Of a stretch of DNA of 64,000 nt, positions 11,301 to 22,149 are shown piece after piece; the stretch's first letter is position 1, and every line of letters starts with the position of its first letter. Source of the stretch: Bettongia penicillata ogilbyi (lineage: Eukaryota; Chordata; Mammalia; Diprotodontia; Potoroidae); NCBI GenBank assembly GCA_023548195.1, contig JAJHZJ010000061.1, positions 5,414,297 through 5,478,296 of the forward strand, written 5' to 3'. The position numbers and the translations under genes are program-made. A model generated the notes under the pieces. The model searched no databases and was not told where the DNA came from. It saw nothing but the letters and a program-made list of their open reading frames with translations.

Positions 11301-11574
11301 TGGGACCGAACCAGGCATTCATTGCAGGACTAGTCTGGAGAAGCACAGTCAGGAAAAGAATAAAGCATGTTCAGACTAAGCCTACCCCCAAAATAGAGGT
11401 CTCCAAAAGGCACTCACTTTGGAAGAAGTGAACTGGTGTGATAGTGGAATGTTTCAGGGTAAGAAGACCCAGGCTCTAAGGGAAGTTCCAGAATGAAAAG
11501 GTGGCTGAGCCTTTGTGGTGGAGTCTAGAATGTTAGAAGAACAGCCTGGAAGGCAATGAATCATTTGATTCTCA

Positions 11575-11737
11575 CAAAAACCTTGCAAGATTGGGGCTAT
11601 TACTTTCTTTACTTTATAAATGAGGAAACTGAGACTGATGTTAAATGACTTGCCCAGGGTCACACAGTGTTTAAGGAAGGATTTGAACTCAAGTCTTTTT
11701 GATTCTAAATCCAGTGTTCTATTTGCTGTGCTATCTA
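11575..11737 (-). mobile_element. MIR SINE (reverse), cut by an L1 insertion
   Basis: 'ggctattactttctttactt', 'gaggaaactgagactgatg', 'cttgcccagggtcacacagt', 'gatttgaactcaagtc' and 'gtgctatctagctg'. The right end is the insertion site of the L1 fragment at 11753-12463. Confidence 0.8.
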
Positions 11738-11752
11738 GCTGCTTCTTATTTT

Positions 11753-12463
11753 TTAAATTTTATTTTATTTTTCATTCAGAATTCTCTCCCTCTCTCTTCC
11801 ACCCATTAAGAATCCAAGAAGAACAAAATCTGTTACAAATATGTATAATCATGCAAAACAAATTCCTTCATTAGTGTTGTCCAAGAAAATAGAAAAAAGA
11901 AGAAATGAAAGTATTCTTCGCTCTGTATTCTGTTTCCATCAATGCTCTGTCTAGAGTTGAATGGCATGTTTCATCATAAGTCCTTTGGAATTGTGATTGG
12001 TCACTGTGTTGGCCACTTCTTAAATCTTTCAAAATTAATTATCTTTACAATATTGTTGTGGCTGTATAAATTGTTCTCTTGGTTCTGCTCAGTTCACTTT
12101 GCATCAATTTGTATGTCTTCCTAGGTTTTTCTGAAATCATTACCTTCATCATTTCTTATAGCACAATAGTATTCCATCACCTTCAAAAACTTGTTCAGCC
12201 ATTCCCTAATTAAAGGGCACCACTTAAGTTCCATTTTTTTTGCCACCACAGAAGAGTTGCTACACATATGTTTTATATGTATGGGTCTTTTCCTTTTTCC
12301 TTTGATCTCTTCGCGGTATAAACCTAGCTTCAGTGTGTCTGGGTCAAAGGGTATATACAGCTTTTATACAATATTAGATTGTATACTTATAATAGCTTTT
12401 TGGACATAATTCCAAATTATTTTCTGGAATAGTTGTATCAGTCCACAGCTCCATCAAAACTGT
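11753..12463 (-). mobile_element. L1/HAL1 3' end, 5'-truncated, with target-site duplication
   Basis: Begins on the plus strand with a T-rich run (inverted poly-A), followed by the inverted L1 3' region: 'ttcatcataagtcctttgg', 'ttggttctgctcagttcac', 'cacaatagtattccatcac' and 'gtctgggtcaaagggtatat'. It is flanked by a 16-base direct repeat with one mismatch, agctgcttcttatttt at 11737-11752 and agttgcttcttatttt at 12464-12479. This is the signature of target-primed reverse transcription. Confidence 0.85.
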
Positions 12464-12479
12464 AGTTGCTTCTTATTTT

Positions 12480-13780
12480 AAAAAAATAGAGGATATCCTC
12501 AGCCATTGGCTGGATCTTATAGGGAAAATTTATGAAAAGCCATGGATATGAACAGAGAGATGAAAGGGAGCTACGCTCTCCATGGCTATCTACAATGGTA
12601 AGAACATGAATACACCAAAGGAAGAGAAAGAGGAGTATAGAATTAGCAGTGGGATATGCTTGTTTCTTACTGAGTTCAGAAGTTAAACATAAATTTTATG
12701 CTTTTAAATATTATGAAATGCCCTGTATTATAATTTCAATTTATCACTGTCATTGTCTTCCTCTGCAGGATCCTCCCACTCTTATATGCCCTTTTTGGAG
12801 AGCCTTCTGAGACCATTTACATCCATGGCTCTTGGAGTTTCAATATCTTTCCATTCACAAACTGCCAAGGACCAGTTTCACCCATGTCAAAGATCTAGGC
12901 CACAGATGACCCAATCTTTAACCCTAGTCCTTTTTTCCTCTACAAGTCCCTCCAATTGCATTGGGAATAATCAGCCTACTGCTTTACATAAATGACAGAA
13001 ACACTTAACAGAGAATACCCTATACCACCTGCTGTTTATCCTTTATCCATTAGACCATGATTCATAGCCCATCCAGCTGTTCACTGGCTATCTTAGCAGA
13101 GTTTTATCACTGATACCAACCTCATTCCTTGAAACAGCTTCTTTGGAACAGAGGTAGAAACCATTCTCCCTCACCCCCCAATCCCTGAAAGGAATAAATT
13201 CTCAGCTTTGAAACTCCTGCCTTAGGGTTAGCCCTTTTTGATCTGAAGACATGAATTCACCTAACCCACTTCATCTAACTGGTCCCAGATTGGAGGTCAG
13301 ATCTTCAGGCCATGTGTTACATCCTATCCAGGCATTTACCTTGGCCATCTCTCCATCCTCCATCCTGTCATCACCACCACCACTTCAATGACCACCTCCC
13401 TTCAGACCCTTATGTGATAGTCCAGAACCCTGAGAGCAAGAGTCTTTGAATTGGCAGTGCCCCCTTATCATGCATATAGTCCCAGCCCTTCCATCCTGGG
13501 CCCACAGATATTGAAAGAAGTAATCACTGTGAACAAGATCCTTATTTCCTTTCCATCCCCAGGACCAAATGCTGACCACTGCTATTGATAGGCAAGGCAG
13601 GTAAGTCTAAGTCTCAGAATGACAGCACCACCCAGACCATCACTCCTCATCAAAAACTAATCAATACTCTGTCACCTCCAGGGCAGCCAAGCTAGCCTAG
13701 CTGAAGCAGCATGGCACTTTGATAAAGAGACAAAAACCTTAATGAGGTTATCAAATGCATTGAGAAAAACAGCTTCAGAG
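12480..13780. other. Unassigned, mostly unique sequence
   Basis: About 1.3 kb with no recognised repeat. It is less AT-rich than its surroundings and has long C-rich runs. Short frames at 12753-12995 (plus) and 13385-13579 (minus) match no known family. A splice-like bracket lies at 13561-13606 (see findings). Confidence 0.4.
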
Positions 13781-13784
13781 AATA

Positions 13785-14200
13785 GGAAGGTGAAAATCCC
13801 ATTGTATTCTACCCTTGTCAGACCTCATGGGGAGTACTCATTCATCTGGAGCACTGCAGCTTAAGAAAGACATGAAGAGTGTCTAGCATGGTAAAGGACC
13901 TTGAGTCCATGCCATATGGAGATTATCAGATGCTGAAGTCACTGCGAATAGCTAAAGAAAAGACTCAGGAAGGAGGTGATATTCAAGTATTTGAAGTCTT
14001 TCCTATGAAGGAGAGACTTGTTCTATTTGACCCTGGAAGACAGAACAAAGAGAGATGGGTAGAAGTTAGAAAGAAACCAATTTGGGCTTGATGTTGAGAA
14101 AATGTCTTAATGGTTAGAGCAGTCCAAGAGTGAAATAGTATGCCTCGAGTGGGAGTGAGTTCCCCTCCTGCGTTGGCCTTCAGGTGGAGGCTGCACGGCT
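13785..14200 (+). mobile_element. L3/CR1 LINE 3' region
   Basis: Follows the old CR1-clade 3' consensus: 'catctggagcactgcagctt', 'ggaccttgagtccatgccat', 'agtatttgaagtc', 'cttgttctatttgaccct', 'ggcttgatgttgagaaaatg' and 'ttagagcagtccaagagtg'. The frame at 13879-14091 is fossil LINE sequence, not a host gene. Confidence 0.75.
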
Positions 14201-15104
14201 ACCCATGGGGTATATTGTAGTGGGGACTCCTTTTGTGTATGGTCTACGCTACATGGCCAATTCCAGTTCTCATACTCAGTGATGCTGTGGAGTTGCCTTT
14301 AGACTTTTTTATTAACTAGACACAAAGTTGACAACTATCTAATGGAAGATTATGCCAAGGTCAATTCTATTTCCATCTAAATGAGTGGTGCACAATAGAG
14401 TGTATTCTAGCTGCCACTTCAAGGCCATAGCACATAACCATTCCTTTACAAAAACCCAACATTTGATTCCTTAGAATAAAACACAGAACAGCTCTGAACA
14501 GCTAAGATGTGCGGCGGGGGAGGAGAGGATGGGTGGGTGGTTTCAGTGCAAAACGAAGGAGCTCGTGAATCTGTCTGAGTATCTTTCATTAATTTCTCTT
14601 CTAGATTAAAGATCCATTATTTTCTGGATCAAAGCAGAAATAACTTTTCTGCAGGCCAGAAAAACAACCTTGTTTGCTAGGAGGAAATCTGATTTTAATG
14701 TAATGTAGTCTGTTCAACCAGTGGTTCAGCAAACTTTAACCATCTGCTGCTGAGCCCCTTTATCCTTTTACATGAAGCAAGAGGCACTAAATTTAGATGC
14801 TGCAAGTGACCAAACAAGCTATGGGGTGAAGAGGAGGCAGGCAGGGCAGAGAAGATAAGAAGAGGTGGGGGACCCTATAAATTTAAAAAAGCCCGAATAG
14901 CATGGGAAAGCATATCTGATGTCTTGTGTTTAGAAACTTCAGCAAGGTTAGGGAGGTTCTGAAGAAAACTATTGAGAAAGTACAGATAAAATCGGTATTT
15001 GTGTCTGACGGATGCCATTTTTCTGCAGGGAGCCTATTCTCGCTGCCTGTGGGTCTCACTGTCTCTCTGTCAAACGTAGAGATAATAATGACGTTGATGA
15101 TAAC
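14201..15104. other. Unassigned sequence
   Basis: About 0.9 kb without recognised genes or repeats. A G-rich patch at 14510-14540 ('gtgcggcggggg') is the only local CpG-bearing stretch. Confidence 0.3.
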
Positions 15105-15330
15105 ATTAATTATAATAGCTAGCACATATAGTGCTTCCTGGGTGCCAGGTCTGTGCCAAGTGCTTCATAATCATTGTCTCATGTGATCCCACAACAACCC
15201 TAGGAGACAGGTGCTATTATTATCCCCCTTTTACAGATAAGGAAACTGAGGCAAACAGGGATTAAGTGACTTGCCCAGGTCACAAATCAGATCTGAGGAG
15301 ACATTAAAGCACAGTTCTTCCTGAACTACA
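15105..15330 (-). mobile_element. MIR SINE (reverse)
   Basis: 'tataatagctagcacatata', 'ctcatgtgatcccacaacaa', 'gctattattatcccc', 'gataaggaaactgaggcaaa' and 'gacttgcccaggtcaca'. The tRNA-side end is missing. Confidence 0.8.
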
Positions 15331-15841
15331 CCCTGCACTCTATCTAATGTCTCATAGATTTTCGAGTCCTACATGGATTTAAGAGACATGCACTAGGATA
15401 TTCTCCTCCTTGGTATATAAACTGATAATCCTCACTGTGCAGGGAAGAACCTGAGAGTTGGTTTGAAGAGAATCCTTAGGTGACACTGGGCAAGGCTCCA
15501 GGGGAGTATCCTAAGTATCCTAGTGTAACAATGAGTGAATGAGGGAGTGACCTTGCATGGGTAAGCTGAGCTAAGGAAGTACACACCTGCTTAGGTTTGG
15601 AAAGACGTGTCAGCTGGTTATCCAGCCCTAGGCTTCTTCCTTTGGCCATTGCAGGGTCAATACCTCTGAGTAAAACAGCAACCAGAGCCCCGGTGCCTGG
15701 AGCAAGGCTGAGAGTGACACTCAGCCTCAGTGCCTTCAGTGTCGAAACTGTCAGCTCTCCCCCAAGCCAGGTTTGTTCTAAAAAGACTCAGGTTTACCTC
15801 ACCTTCTCTAATGGCCTTATGGGTTCTTATTCTAGGGCCCA

Positions 15842-15912
15842 TCTCACAAATACACACAAACACACACATGGATAAAAATGTATATGTGTGTATTATATAT
15901 AAAAATATATAA
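15842..15912. repeat. Imperfect (CA)n/(TA)n microsatellite
   Basis: Runs of acacacaaac followed by tgtgtg and tatata, a short alternating purine-pyrimidine tract. Confidence 0.7.
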
Positions 15913-15914
15913 TT

Positions 15915-16060
15915 TGATAATCATTTCAATATAATTGGTTTCCTTTATAATCCTGTGCATTTTATTTGATAAATATAAAAATATTTCTCTGAAAGAGGGG
16001 TTCATAGGCTTCATCAGGCTGCCAGAGGGGTCCATGACACAAAAAAAGGCTAAAAAGCCC
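15915..16060 (-). mobile_element. hAT-like DNA transposon fragment
   Basis: Same family as 5027-5197: 'tcatttcaatataattggtt', 'ttcataggcttcatcaggct', 'gccagaggggtccatgacac' and an A-rich 'aaggctaaaaagccc' end. This copy keeps more of the interior. Confidence 0.55.
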
Positions 16061-16077
16061 TTATGTTTAAGTTTGTA

Positions 16078-16193
16078 TTCTGTCTCTGTCTCTCTCCAAA
16101 TTAGGTATTTTATCACTGTGGTAGCAAAACTGTTCCCCTACTTTCTCTCTGTCTCTGTCTCTCTCTCTCTCTCTGTCTCTCTCTCTCTCTGTC

Positions 16194-16249
<56 letters not shown>

Positions 16250-16262
16250 TCTTTCTTTCTCT
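16078..16262. repeat. (TC)n/(TCTCTG)n microsatellite
   Basis: About 180 bases of almost pure pyrimidine on the plus strand, mixing TCTCTG units with an uninterrupted (TC)n core at about 16208-16242. Ser/Leu-rich plus-strand and Arg/Glu-rich minus-strand frames across it are artefacts. Confidence 0.95.
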
Positions 16263-16362
16263 CCTCTGTCTGTGGATAAAGATCTGAATTTGGAATCAAG
16301 GGAGTTTCTATCCTTCCCGACACTCACTAGCTATGCCTCAGTTTCTTCATCTACAAAATGAG

Positions 16363-16480
16363 TCTGTCTTCAACAAGTATTTATTAAGCACTTGTGTGCC
16401 AAACACTGTGATAACTGCAAGGGACACAAATAAAAGCAAAAAAGAAAGTCTGCCCTCAAGCTGCTTACCAGGATGGGAGA
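16363..16480 (-). mobile_element. L2 LINE 3' end (reverse)
   Basis: 'caacaagtatttattaagca', 'gtgccaaacactgtgataac' and 'tgccctcaagctgcttac'. A short MIR piece ('gcctcagtttcttcatctac') lies directly upstream at 16318-16362. Confidence 0.75.
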
Positions 16481-16740
16481 GAACATATTTCCAAATCTCA
16501 TTTTAACCAATAGTTTCAACTTCTTCCTTTACTATAGAAAAGTCTCATGATGCGATTTCACTTAACTCTCTCAGCAGTAGCTGAGACAAGGACTCACCTA
16601 GCAGCAATGCTGTATTTGAACATAAACCTGGTGGGTCAATGCTCTGTAACAGCACTGCTCCTACACAGACTTCATCACTCATCAGACTACAATAAGTTGA
16701 GCACAGTGTCCTCAGACATAGAGGTGGTAGAACTGAGACT

Positions 16741-17174
16741 GTGACCCCAAAGTGTTTTGAGCAGAAGAGGTCTGGGGGGAGGGAATGTTTGTACTTGTGT
16801 TCTAGCTATCACAAAGTAAATATCCTTTTGGAAAAGCTAATTGATGTTAATTGGTTAAATGGAACTGGGCCACTAGTCACAGGTGACTAACAGTAGGCAG
16901 ATCACATCCAAGAAAGGAAGGAAATGGAATTAAGGAAGAAAGACTTCAATCCCTCCGGGCTATTCCTAGAATCTTGAGGGGGCCATGAAGTCAGGCTTGC
17001 TCTGGGAAAATGAGCCCAGAAACCATTTACTACATAAGGAATAGTTCTCTGGAAGAGGGAAAAGTAGGAGAAGGGATTTAGAGGAAAATCAATAACACAT
17101 GAAAACAAAAGATGCTGACAAAAATCTATTTTTTAAAAAATAGGGCAGCCTGAGTTAGGTAAGCCGAAAGGGAA
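16741..17174. other. Unassigned sequence
   Basis: About 430 bases with no recognised gene or repeat. Confidence 0.25.
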
Positions 17175-17665
17175 AGGAAGAAGGATTTATTAAGTGCCTA
17201 CTGTGTACCAGCAACGTGTAATCATTCCTGACTTTTCATAACCCCACTTGGGGTTTTCTTGGCAGAGATACTAGAGTGGGTTGCCATTTCCTTCTCCAGT
17301 TCATTTTACAGATGAATAACTAAGGCAGACAGGGTTAAGTGACTTGCCCAAGGTCCCACAGGTAATAAGTATCTGAGGCCAGATTTGAAGTCTCGAGGAT
17401 GTCTTCCTGCATCAAGGCCCATTGCTCTATCCACTGGGCCACTAACTGCCAGGCATTAGGAGAAGCACTTTACAAATATCTCATACGATATTCACAACAA
17501 CCCTGTGAAATAAGTACAAAACAAAACAAAGTGGCAGTTGAGCTAAACAAAGGTTAAATGACTTTCCCAAGTGACACAGTTAAGAAGTATCTGAGATTGG
17601 ACTTGAACTCAGGTCTTTCTGACTCAAGGGCCATTGCTGTATCCACTGTACCACCTAATTAAGGG
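17175..17665 (-). mobile_element. MIR SINE (reverse) interrupted by a MAR1 SINE
   Basis: The left piece 'ggatttattaagtgcctact' ends near 17215. The right piece resumes at about 17452 with 'caggcattaggagaagcact', then 'acaacaaccctgtgaaataa' and 'ggacttgaactcaggtcttt'. The gap is filled by the MAR1 copy, so the MIR is the older insertion. Confidence 0.75.
17222..17451 (-). mobile_element. MAR1-type SINE (reverse), nested in MIR
   Basis: 'cttggggttttcttggcaga', 'gggttgccatttccttctcc', 'gggttaagtgacttgcccaa' and 'gctctatccactgggccac' give an inverted MAR1 element from RTE-like tail to tRNA-like head. Confidence 0.8.
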
Positions 17666-17679
17666 GCTTCTTAATGATC

Positions 17680-18415
17680 TAGAGTTGATCAAGCTAATTA
17701 TAATCCTGGGGGGAAGGGAGAGGGGATATACCACAACCTGTACCAGTATTGATAGAGAGAGTACCCATTCAAATACAGATGCCTGTTCTTCCATAGCTAA
17801 ATACACCTGGGGATTAGTTTAGAGCATTTCATTTGTACGGAAATGGAAAAAAGTGTTCAACTAGATGCAATGAAATACAGATGCAAACATATTTTTGGTC
17901 ACATTTGATGTTTTTCATCCAACCACTTCAATGGCTAAAGCCAAGTACCTCTTGACAGTCACAAACCCTTGGCTCAAGAGGGAAATGTTTCTTCCAGACA
18001 TCACAGAGAATATGCAGGAGAGTGAAAGGATGACTCCAGGGTGGGCTTGGACACATTATGTTCTTTTAAGCCAGCTGAACATGGTGATGAGAGTATGTTT
18101 TACTCTCTGTACTTCTTGCAGAGTGAGGCCCGATGTTTCCAAATTCACAAATAGATGGAATAAGTGTGTGTGTTTAATGAGTTTGAAACTAAACTTTCTT
18201 TTCTTTCTCAGGCCCAAAATGACAATTACAAAAAAAAAAAAAAAAGAAGAAGAAACATGTGACCTTGTCAAGAGAACATTGTCAGGGTAGAATGATGTCA
18301 TGATGTCATAGGTAAGATATTTAGCTGTTATTTTTTTTTAATAACTATACACTTCTGAGAGTAGGATTTAAATGGAAATAGAAATTACTTCTATTAATGT
18401 TCTTCGTCATTGAAG
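17680..18415. other. Unassigned sequence with an unrecognised 131-codon frame
   Basis: A plus-strand frame at 17895-18290 is open for 131 codons, but the peptide shows no domain I know and runs through an A-rich (AAG) stretch at 18229-18255. I treat it as chance. No repeat is recognised in the first 500 bases. Confidence 0.3.
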
Positions 18416-18600
18416 TACCAATCCAATCCAATAAGCATCAATTAAGCACCTACTATGTACAAGGCACTGTGCAGATGCAAAGGATAAAAAGACAGATTTT
18501 AAAATATTTCTCTGCTCTCAAGGAATTTATATTTTGCTTGAGGGGAAATGGGAAGGGGGTTATATAAACGGATAACTGTATACATGACTAATTTTCATAA
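18416..18600 (-). mobile_element. L2 LINE 3' end (reverse)
   Basis: 'gcatcaattaagcacctact', 'gtacaaggcactgtgcagat' and 'gctctcaaggaatttatatt' mark the inverted L2 terminus. Confidence 0.8.
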
Positions 18601-18704
18601 GATCTTTTTAAAAAGAATTGAAATGTAACCCTCCATTTCTTGGATATACTATTTTCTTCCTGAACTATTGTTGCCTCAGTAAATTTCACCGTAGCACTAT
18701 ACAC

Positions 18705-18945
18705 TATAGGACAACTTGTTGGCACAGTGGTTAGAGTGCTAGACCTGAAATCAGGAAGACTTCACTTCATATCTGATCTTAGACACTTATTAGCTGTAAC
18801 CCTAGGCAAGTTACCTAATCCTATTTCCCTCAGTTTCCTCATCTGAAAAATGAGCTGGAGAAGGCAGTGGGAAACTACTCCAGTATCTTTGCCAAGAAAA
18901 CCCCAAATGGGGTCATGAAGAGTTGGATATGACTGAAAACAAAAG
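18705..18945 (+). mobile_element. MAR1-type tRNA-RTE SINE
   Basis: 'ggcacagtggttagagtgct', 'tcagtttcctcatctgaaaa', 'tgagctggagaagg' and 'ggggtcatgaagagttgga', with the RTE-like tail followed by an A/T-rich tract. Confidence 0.85.
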
Positions 18946-19090
18946 TAATAATAATGAAATAATAATAAATAAATAATACAAATAAATAAAAATTATATTA
19001 ATATAATATATAATATATTTATATCTAAACAAAAAATAAATTAATAATATGATATATAATGATAATAATTAATTAATAATAAATAACAGA
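18946..19090. repeat. (TAA)n-type AT-rich repeat
   Basis: Mix of aat, taa, aaat and tatat words, directly after a SINE tail, so it probably grew from that tail. Confidence 0.8.
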
Positions 19091-19174
19091 AGTGAAGAAA
19101 AGTAATAGCTACATTTATTGCAAGTGGCCTATATGTCCAGTTCTGAGGTTGTATTTTCAATGTTCAACATCCCC

Positions 19175-19825
19175 GAGGGAGGAGTCAAGATGGTGGAGTA
19201 GAAAGACTCACGTATGCTAGCTCCGAATCCACAGCCCAGAAATTTCCTGTAAAAAGAACTCCCCACAAATTCTGGAGCAGAGCAAGCCACGCACCAACGC
19301 ACTGGAGGAGATTTCCGTTCCAGAGAGCCCTGGAAAGCCATCCCCAGGGGTCCGTCACGCTCTAGACACCCCTGCCCAGCCCTGGCTGCATGGCCCCAGT
19401 GGAGCAGACCCGAACAGGCTTCAGGGACGGAACCTCTGGTGGCCGCGAAGGTCCCTCCCACCACAGGCGCTACAGGTCAGTGAGAGAGACTTCTGGGTTG
19501 GCCGAGAGGGGAGCAGGGTGTCTCCATGACTCGGGCCCCCTTGGGAGGCAGCAGCAGAGGCACTGGCATCCCGGGACTCCCCGAGCAGGCAGGAGCTCCA
19601 TTACCGAAGATCTCTGCATAAACCCCTGAGGGAACTGAGCCTGGGAGGTGGCCCTGCCCCCACCCAAGCACCAGAACTTAAGCTCACATTGAATAGCAGC
19701 CACTCCCGCTGCAGAAAGCACTGAGGCTGGGAAGCAGCATTTGAATCTCAGACCCCAAGCACTAGCTGGGCAGATCTAGGCAAGGGTGGACAGGAATCTC
19801 AGAAGTCAAGTAACTGGCTGGGAAA
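19175..19825 (+). promoter_or_regulatory. Putative 5' UTR / internal promoter of the HAL1 element
   Basis: By analogy with L1, the sequence from the 5' terminus to the ORF1 ATG should hold the internal RNA polymerase II promoter. It is clearly richer in G, C and CpG than the flanks (for example 'ggtggccgcgaag'). No TATA box is apparent, as expected for L1-type promoters. Activity is inference. Confidence 0.5.
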
Positions 19826-20929
19826 ATGCCCAGAAAAAGGAAGCAAAATAAGACCATAGAGAGCTACTTTCTTGGGGAAGAGATGTTCCTTCCTCCCTTC
19901 ATTTCTGATGATGAAGTACAATGCTTGCCATCAGGGAAGGACGTGGAGGTCGGGGCCTCTCTATCCCAGACAACTGAGGTGGATGTCCGGTGGGCTCAGG
20001 CCATGGAAGAGCTCAAAAAGGATTTTGAAAATCAAGTTAGATAGGTGGAAGAAAAACTGGGAAGAGAAATGAGAGAGATGCAAGAAAAGTATGAAAAACA
20101 GGTCAATACCTTGGTAAAGGAGACCCAAAAAAATGCTGAAGAAAATAACACCTTGAAAAATAGGCTCACTCAATTGGCAAAAGAGGTTCAAAAAGCCAAT
20201 GAGGAGAAGAATACTTTCAAAAGCAGAATTAGCCAAATGGAAAAAGAGGTTCAAAAACTCACTGAAGATAATAGTTCTCTCAAAATTAGAATGGAACAGA
20301 TGGAGGCTAATGACTTTCTGAGAAACCAAGAAATCACAAAACAAAACCAAAAGAATGAAAAAATGGAAGAGAATGTGAAATATCTCATTGGAAAAACAAC
20401 TGACCTGGAAAATAGATCCAGGAGAGACAATTTAAAAATTATGGGACTACCTGAAAGCCATGATCAAAAAAAGAGCCTAGACATCATCTTTCACGAAATT
20501 ATCAAGGAAAACTGCCCTGATATTCTAGAACCAGAGGGCAAAATAAGTATTGAAGGAATCCATCGATCAGCATCTGAAAGAGATCCAAAAAGAGAAACTC
20601 CTAGGAACGTTGTGGCCAAATTCCAGAATTCCCAGGTCAAGGAGAAAATATTGCAAGCAGCTAGAAAGAAACAATTTCAGTATTGTGGAAATACAATCAG
20701 GATAACACAAGATCTAGCAGCTTCTACATTAAGGGATCAAAGGGCGTGGAATAGGATATTCCAGAAGGCAAAGGAACTAGGACTCAAACCAAGAATCACC
20801 TACCCAGCAAAACTGAGTATAATACTTCAGGGGAAAATATGGTCTTTCAATGAAACAGAGAACTTTCAAACATTCTTGATGAAAAGACCAGAGCTGAAAA
20901 GAGAATTTGACTTTCAGACACAAGAATGA
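19826..20929 (+). pseudogene. ORF1p of HAL1/L1 (nucleic-acid chaperone), one nonsense codon
   Basis: A frame of 367 codon positions plus a stop, interrupted once, at codon 73, by TAG (20042-20044). Both sides are in the same frame with no indel. Residues 1-72 are the variable N-terminus, starting with a basic M-P-R-K-R-K. Residues of about 74-195 form a heptad-rich coiled coil, which trimerises the protein in L1. Residues of about 199-290 are the RRM, starting R-R-x-N-L-K-I-M-G-L-P. Residues of about 290-355 are the C-terminal domain, with R-I-T-Q-D-L-A-A and R-I-T-Y-P-A-K-L. In L1 this protein binds element RNA and acts as an annealing chaperone. Apart from the stop it looks well preserved, suggesting a relatively young copy. 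No ORF2 follows. Confidence 0.9.
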
Positions 20930-21065
20930 GAAGAAGCATGAAAAAGTAAACAGCAAAGAGAAGTCATAAGGGACTTACCAAAGGTGAACTGTTTACATTC
21001 CTACATGGAAACACAATATTTGTAACTCTTAAAACATTTCAGTATCTGGGTAGTTGGTGGGACCA

Positions 21066-21148
21066 CACACAGATGTACACACACACACACATGCACACAC
21101 ATACGCACATGCATGCACGCACACACACAGAGACAGAGAGCACAGAGT
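21066..21148. repeat. (CA)n microsatellite within HAL1 3' region
   Basis: Interrupted (ac)n with atgcac variants, followed by 'agagacagagag'. It lies inside the element's 3' non-coding part. Confidence 0.9.
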
Positions 21149-22149
21149 GAATTGAATAGGATGGGACCATATCTTAAAAGAAATTAAGGTAAATGGTGAG
21201 AGAGAAATGTAGTGGGAGGAGAGAGGGTGAAATGGAATGGGGTAAATTATATCTCATTCAAGAGGCAAGCAGGAGACTTTTTAGTGGAGGGAAAAACAGG
21301 ATAGATGAGAAAAAAACATGAAGTTTACCCTCATCACATTCGATTAAAGGAAGGAGTAAAATGTATACACCTTTTGGTATGAAAACCTATCTTACAGTAC
21401 AGGAAAGTGGGGGAGAAGGAGATAAGCAGGGAGGGAGGGATAATGGAAGGGAGAGCAATGGGAGAAGGGAGCAATTTGAAGTCAACACTCTTGGGGAGGG
21501 ACAGGATCAAAAGATAGAATAGAAACAATGAGGGGCAGAATAGGATGGAGGAAAATACAGTTAGTCTTACACAACACGACTGTTATTGAAGTCATTTGCA
21601 AAACTACACAAATTTGGCCTATATTGAATTGCCTGCCTTCTCAAAGTGAACAGATGGGGAGGGAGGAATGGGGAGTATCTGGAACTTAAAGTTTCAGGAA
21701 CAACTGTTGAGTATTGTTCTTGCTACTAGGAAATAAGAAATACAGTTAATGGGGAATAGAAAGTCATCTGGCCCTACAGGAGAAAAGAGAAGATGGGGAC
21801 AAGAGAAGGGAGGGATGATAGAAGAGAGGGCAGATTGGTGATAGGGAAAATTAGAAGGCTCGGGTTATTGGGATGGGGGGAGGGGGAAAATGGGGAGAAA
21901 ATTTGGAACCCAAAATTTTGTGAAAATGAATGTAAAAAGTTAAATAAATAAATGTATATTTTAAAAAAAGAAACAAAAAAAAATCCCCAAAGGAGGATTT
22001 CTTTTGGTTTGATCAGGACCAGCCTTTTATTTTGTTTATATTGGCAATAAACAATGTTTAACAATTAGTTCTCCAGGAACAAAAAAAAGTATGCATGACA
22101 CACTTTTAAGTTTAAGTATTATGAACATTTTCTTCATTATTTTCTTAAG

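Larger units (their letters stand above)
19175..21981 (+). mobile_element. Near full-length HAL1 (ORF1-only, L1-derived) retrotransposon
   Basis: The 5' end reads 'gagggaggagtcaagatgg', the characteristic start of L1 5' UTRs. A relatively GC-rich leader of about 650 bases follows, then ORF1 (19826-20929), then about 1 kb of purine-rich sequence without any ORF2, and a tail ending in 'gttaaataaataaatg' plus an A-run near 21960-21981. Short matching flanks ('atcccc' at 19169-19174 and 21983-21988) may be a target-site duplication. The length of about 2.8 kb and absence of endonuclease and reverse transcriptase fit HAL1 elements, which rely on L1 ORF2p in trans. An L1 with a deleted ORF2 is the alternative; an intact 5' start argues that this copy transposed in this form. 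Confidence 0.8.

Noticed and set aside
17895..18290. 131-codon plus-strand frame
   Set aside because: The peptide is unfamiliar and its end is created by an A-rich (AAG) run; AT-rich DNA readily gives such frames.
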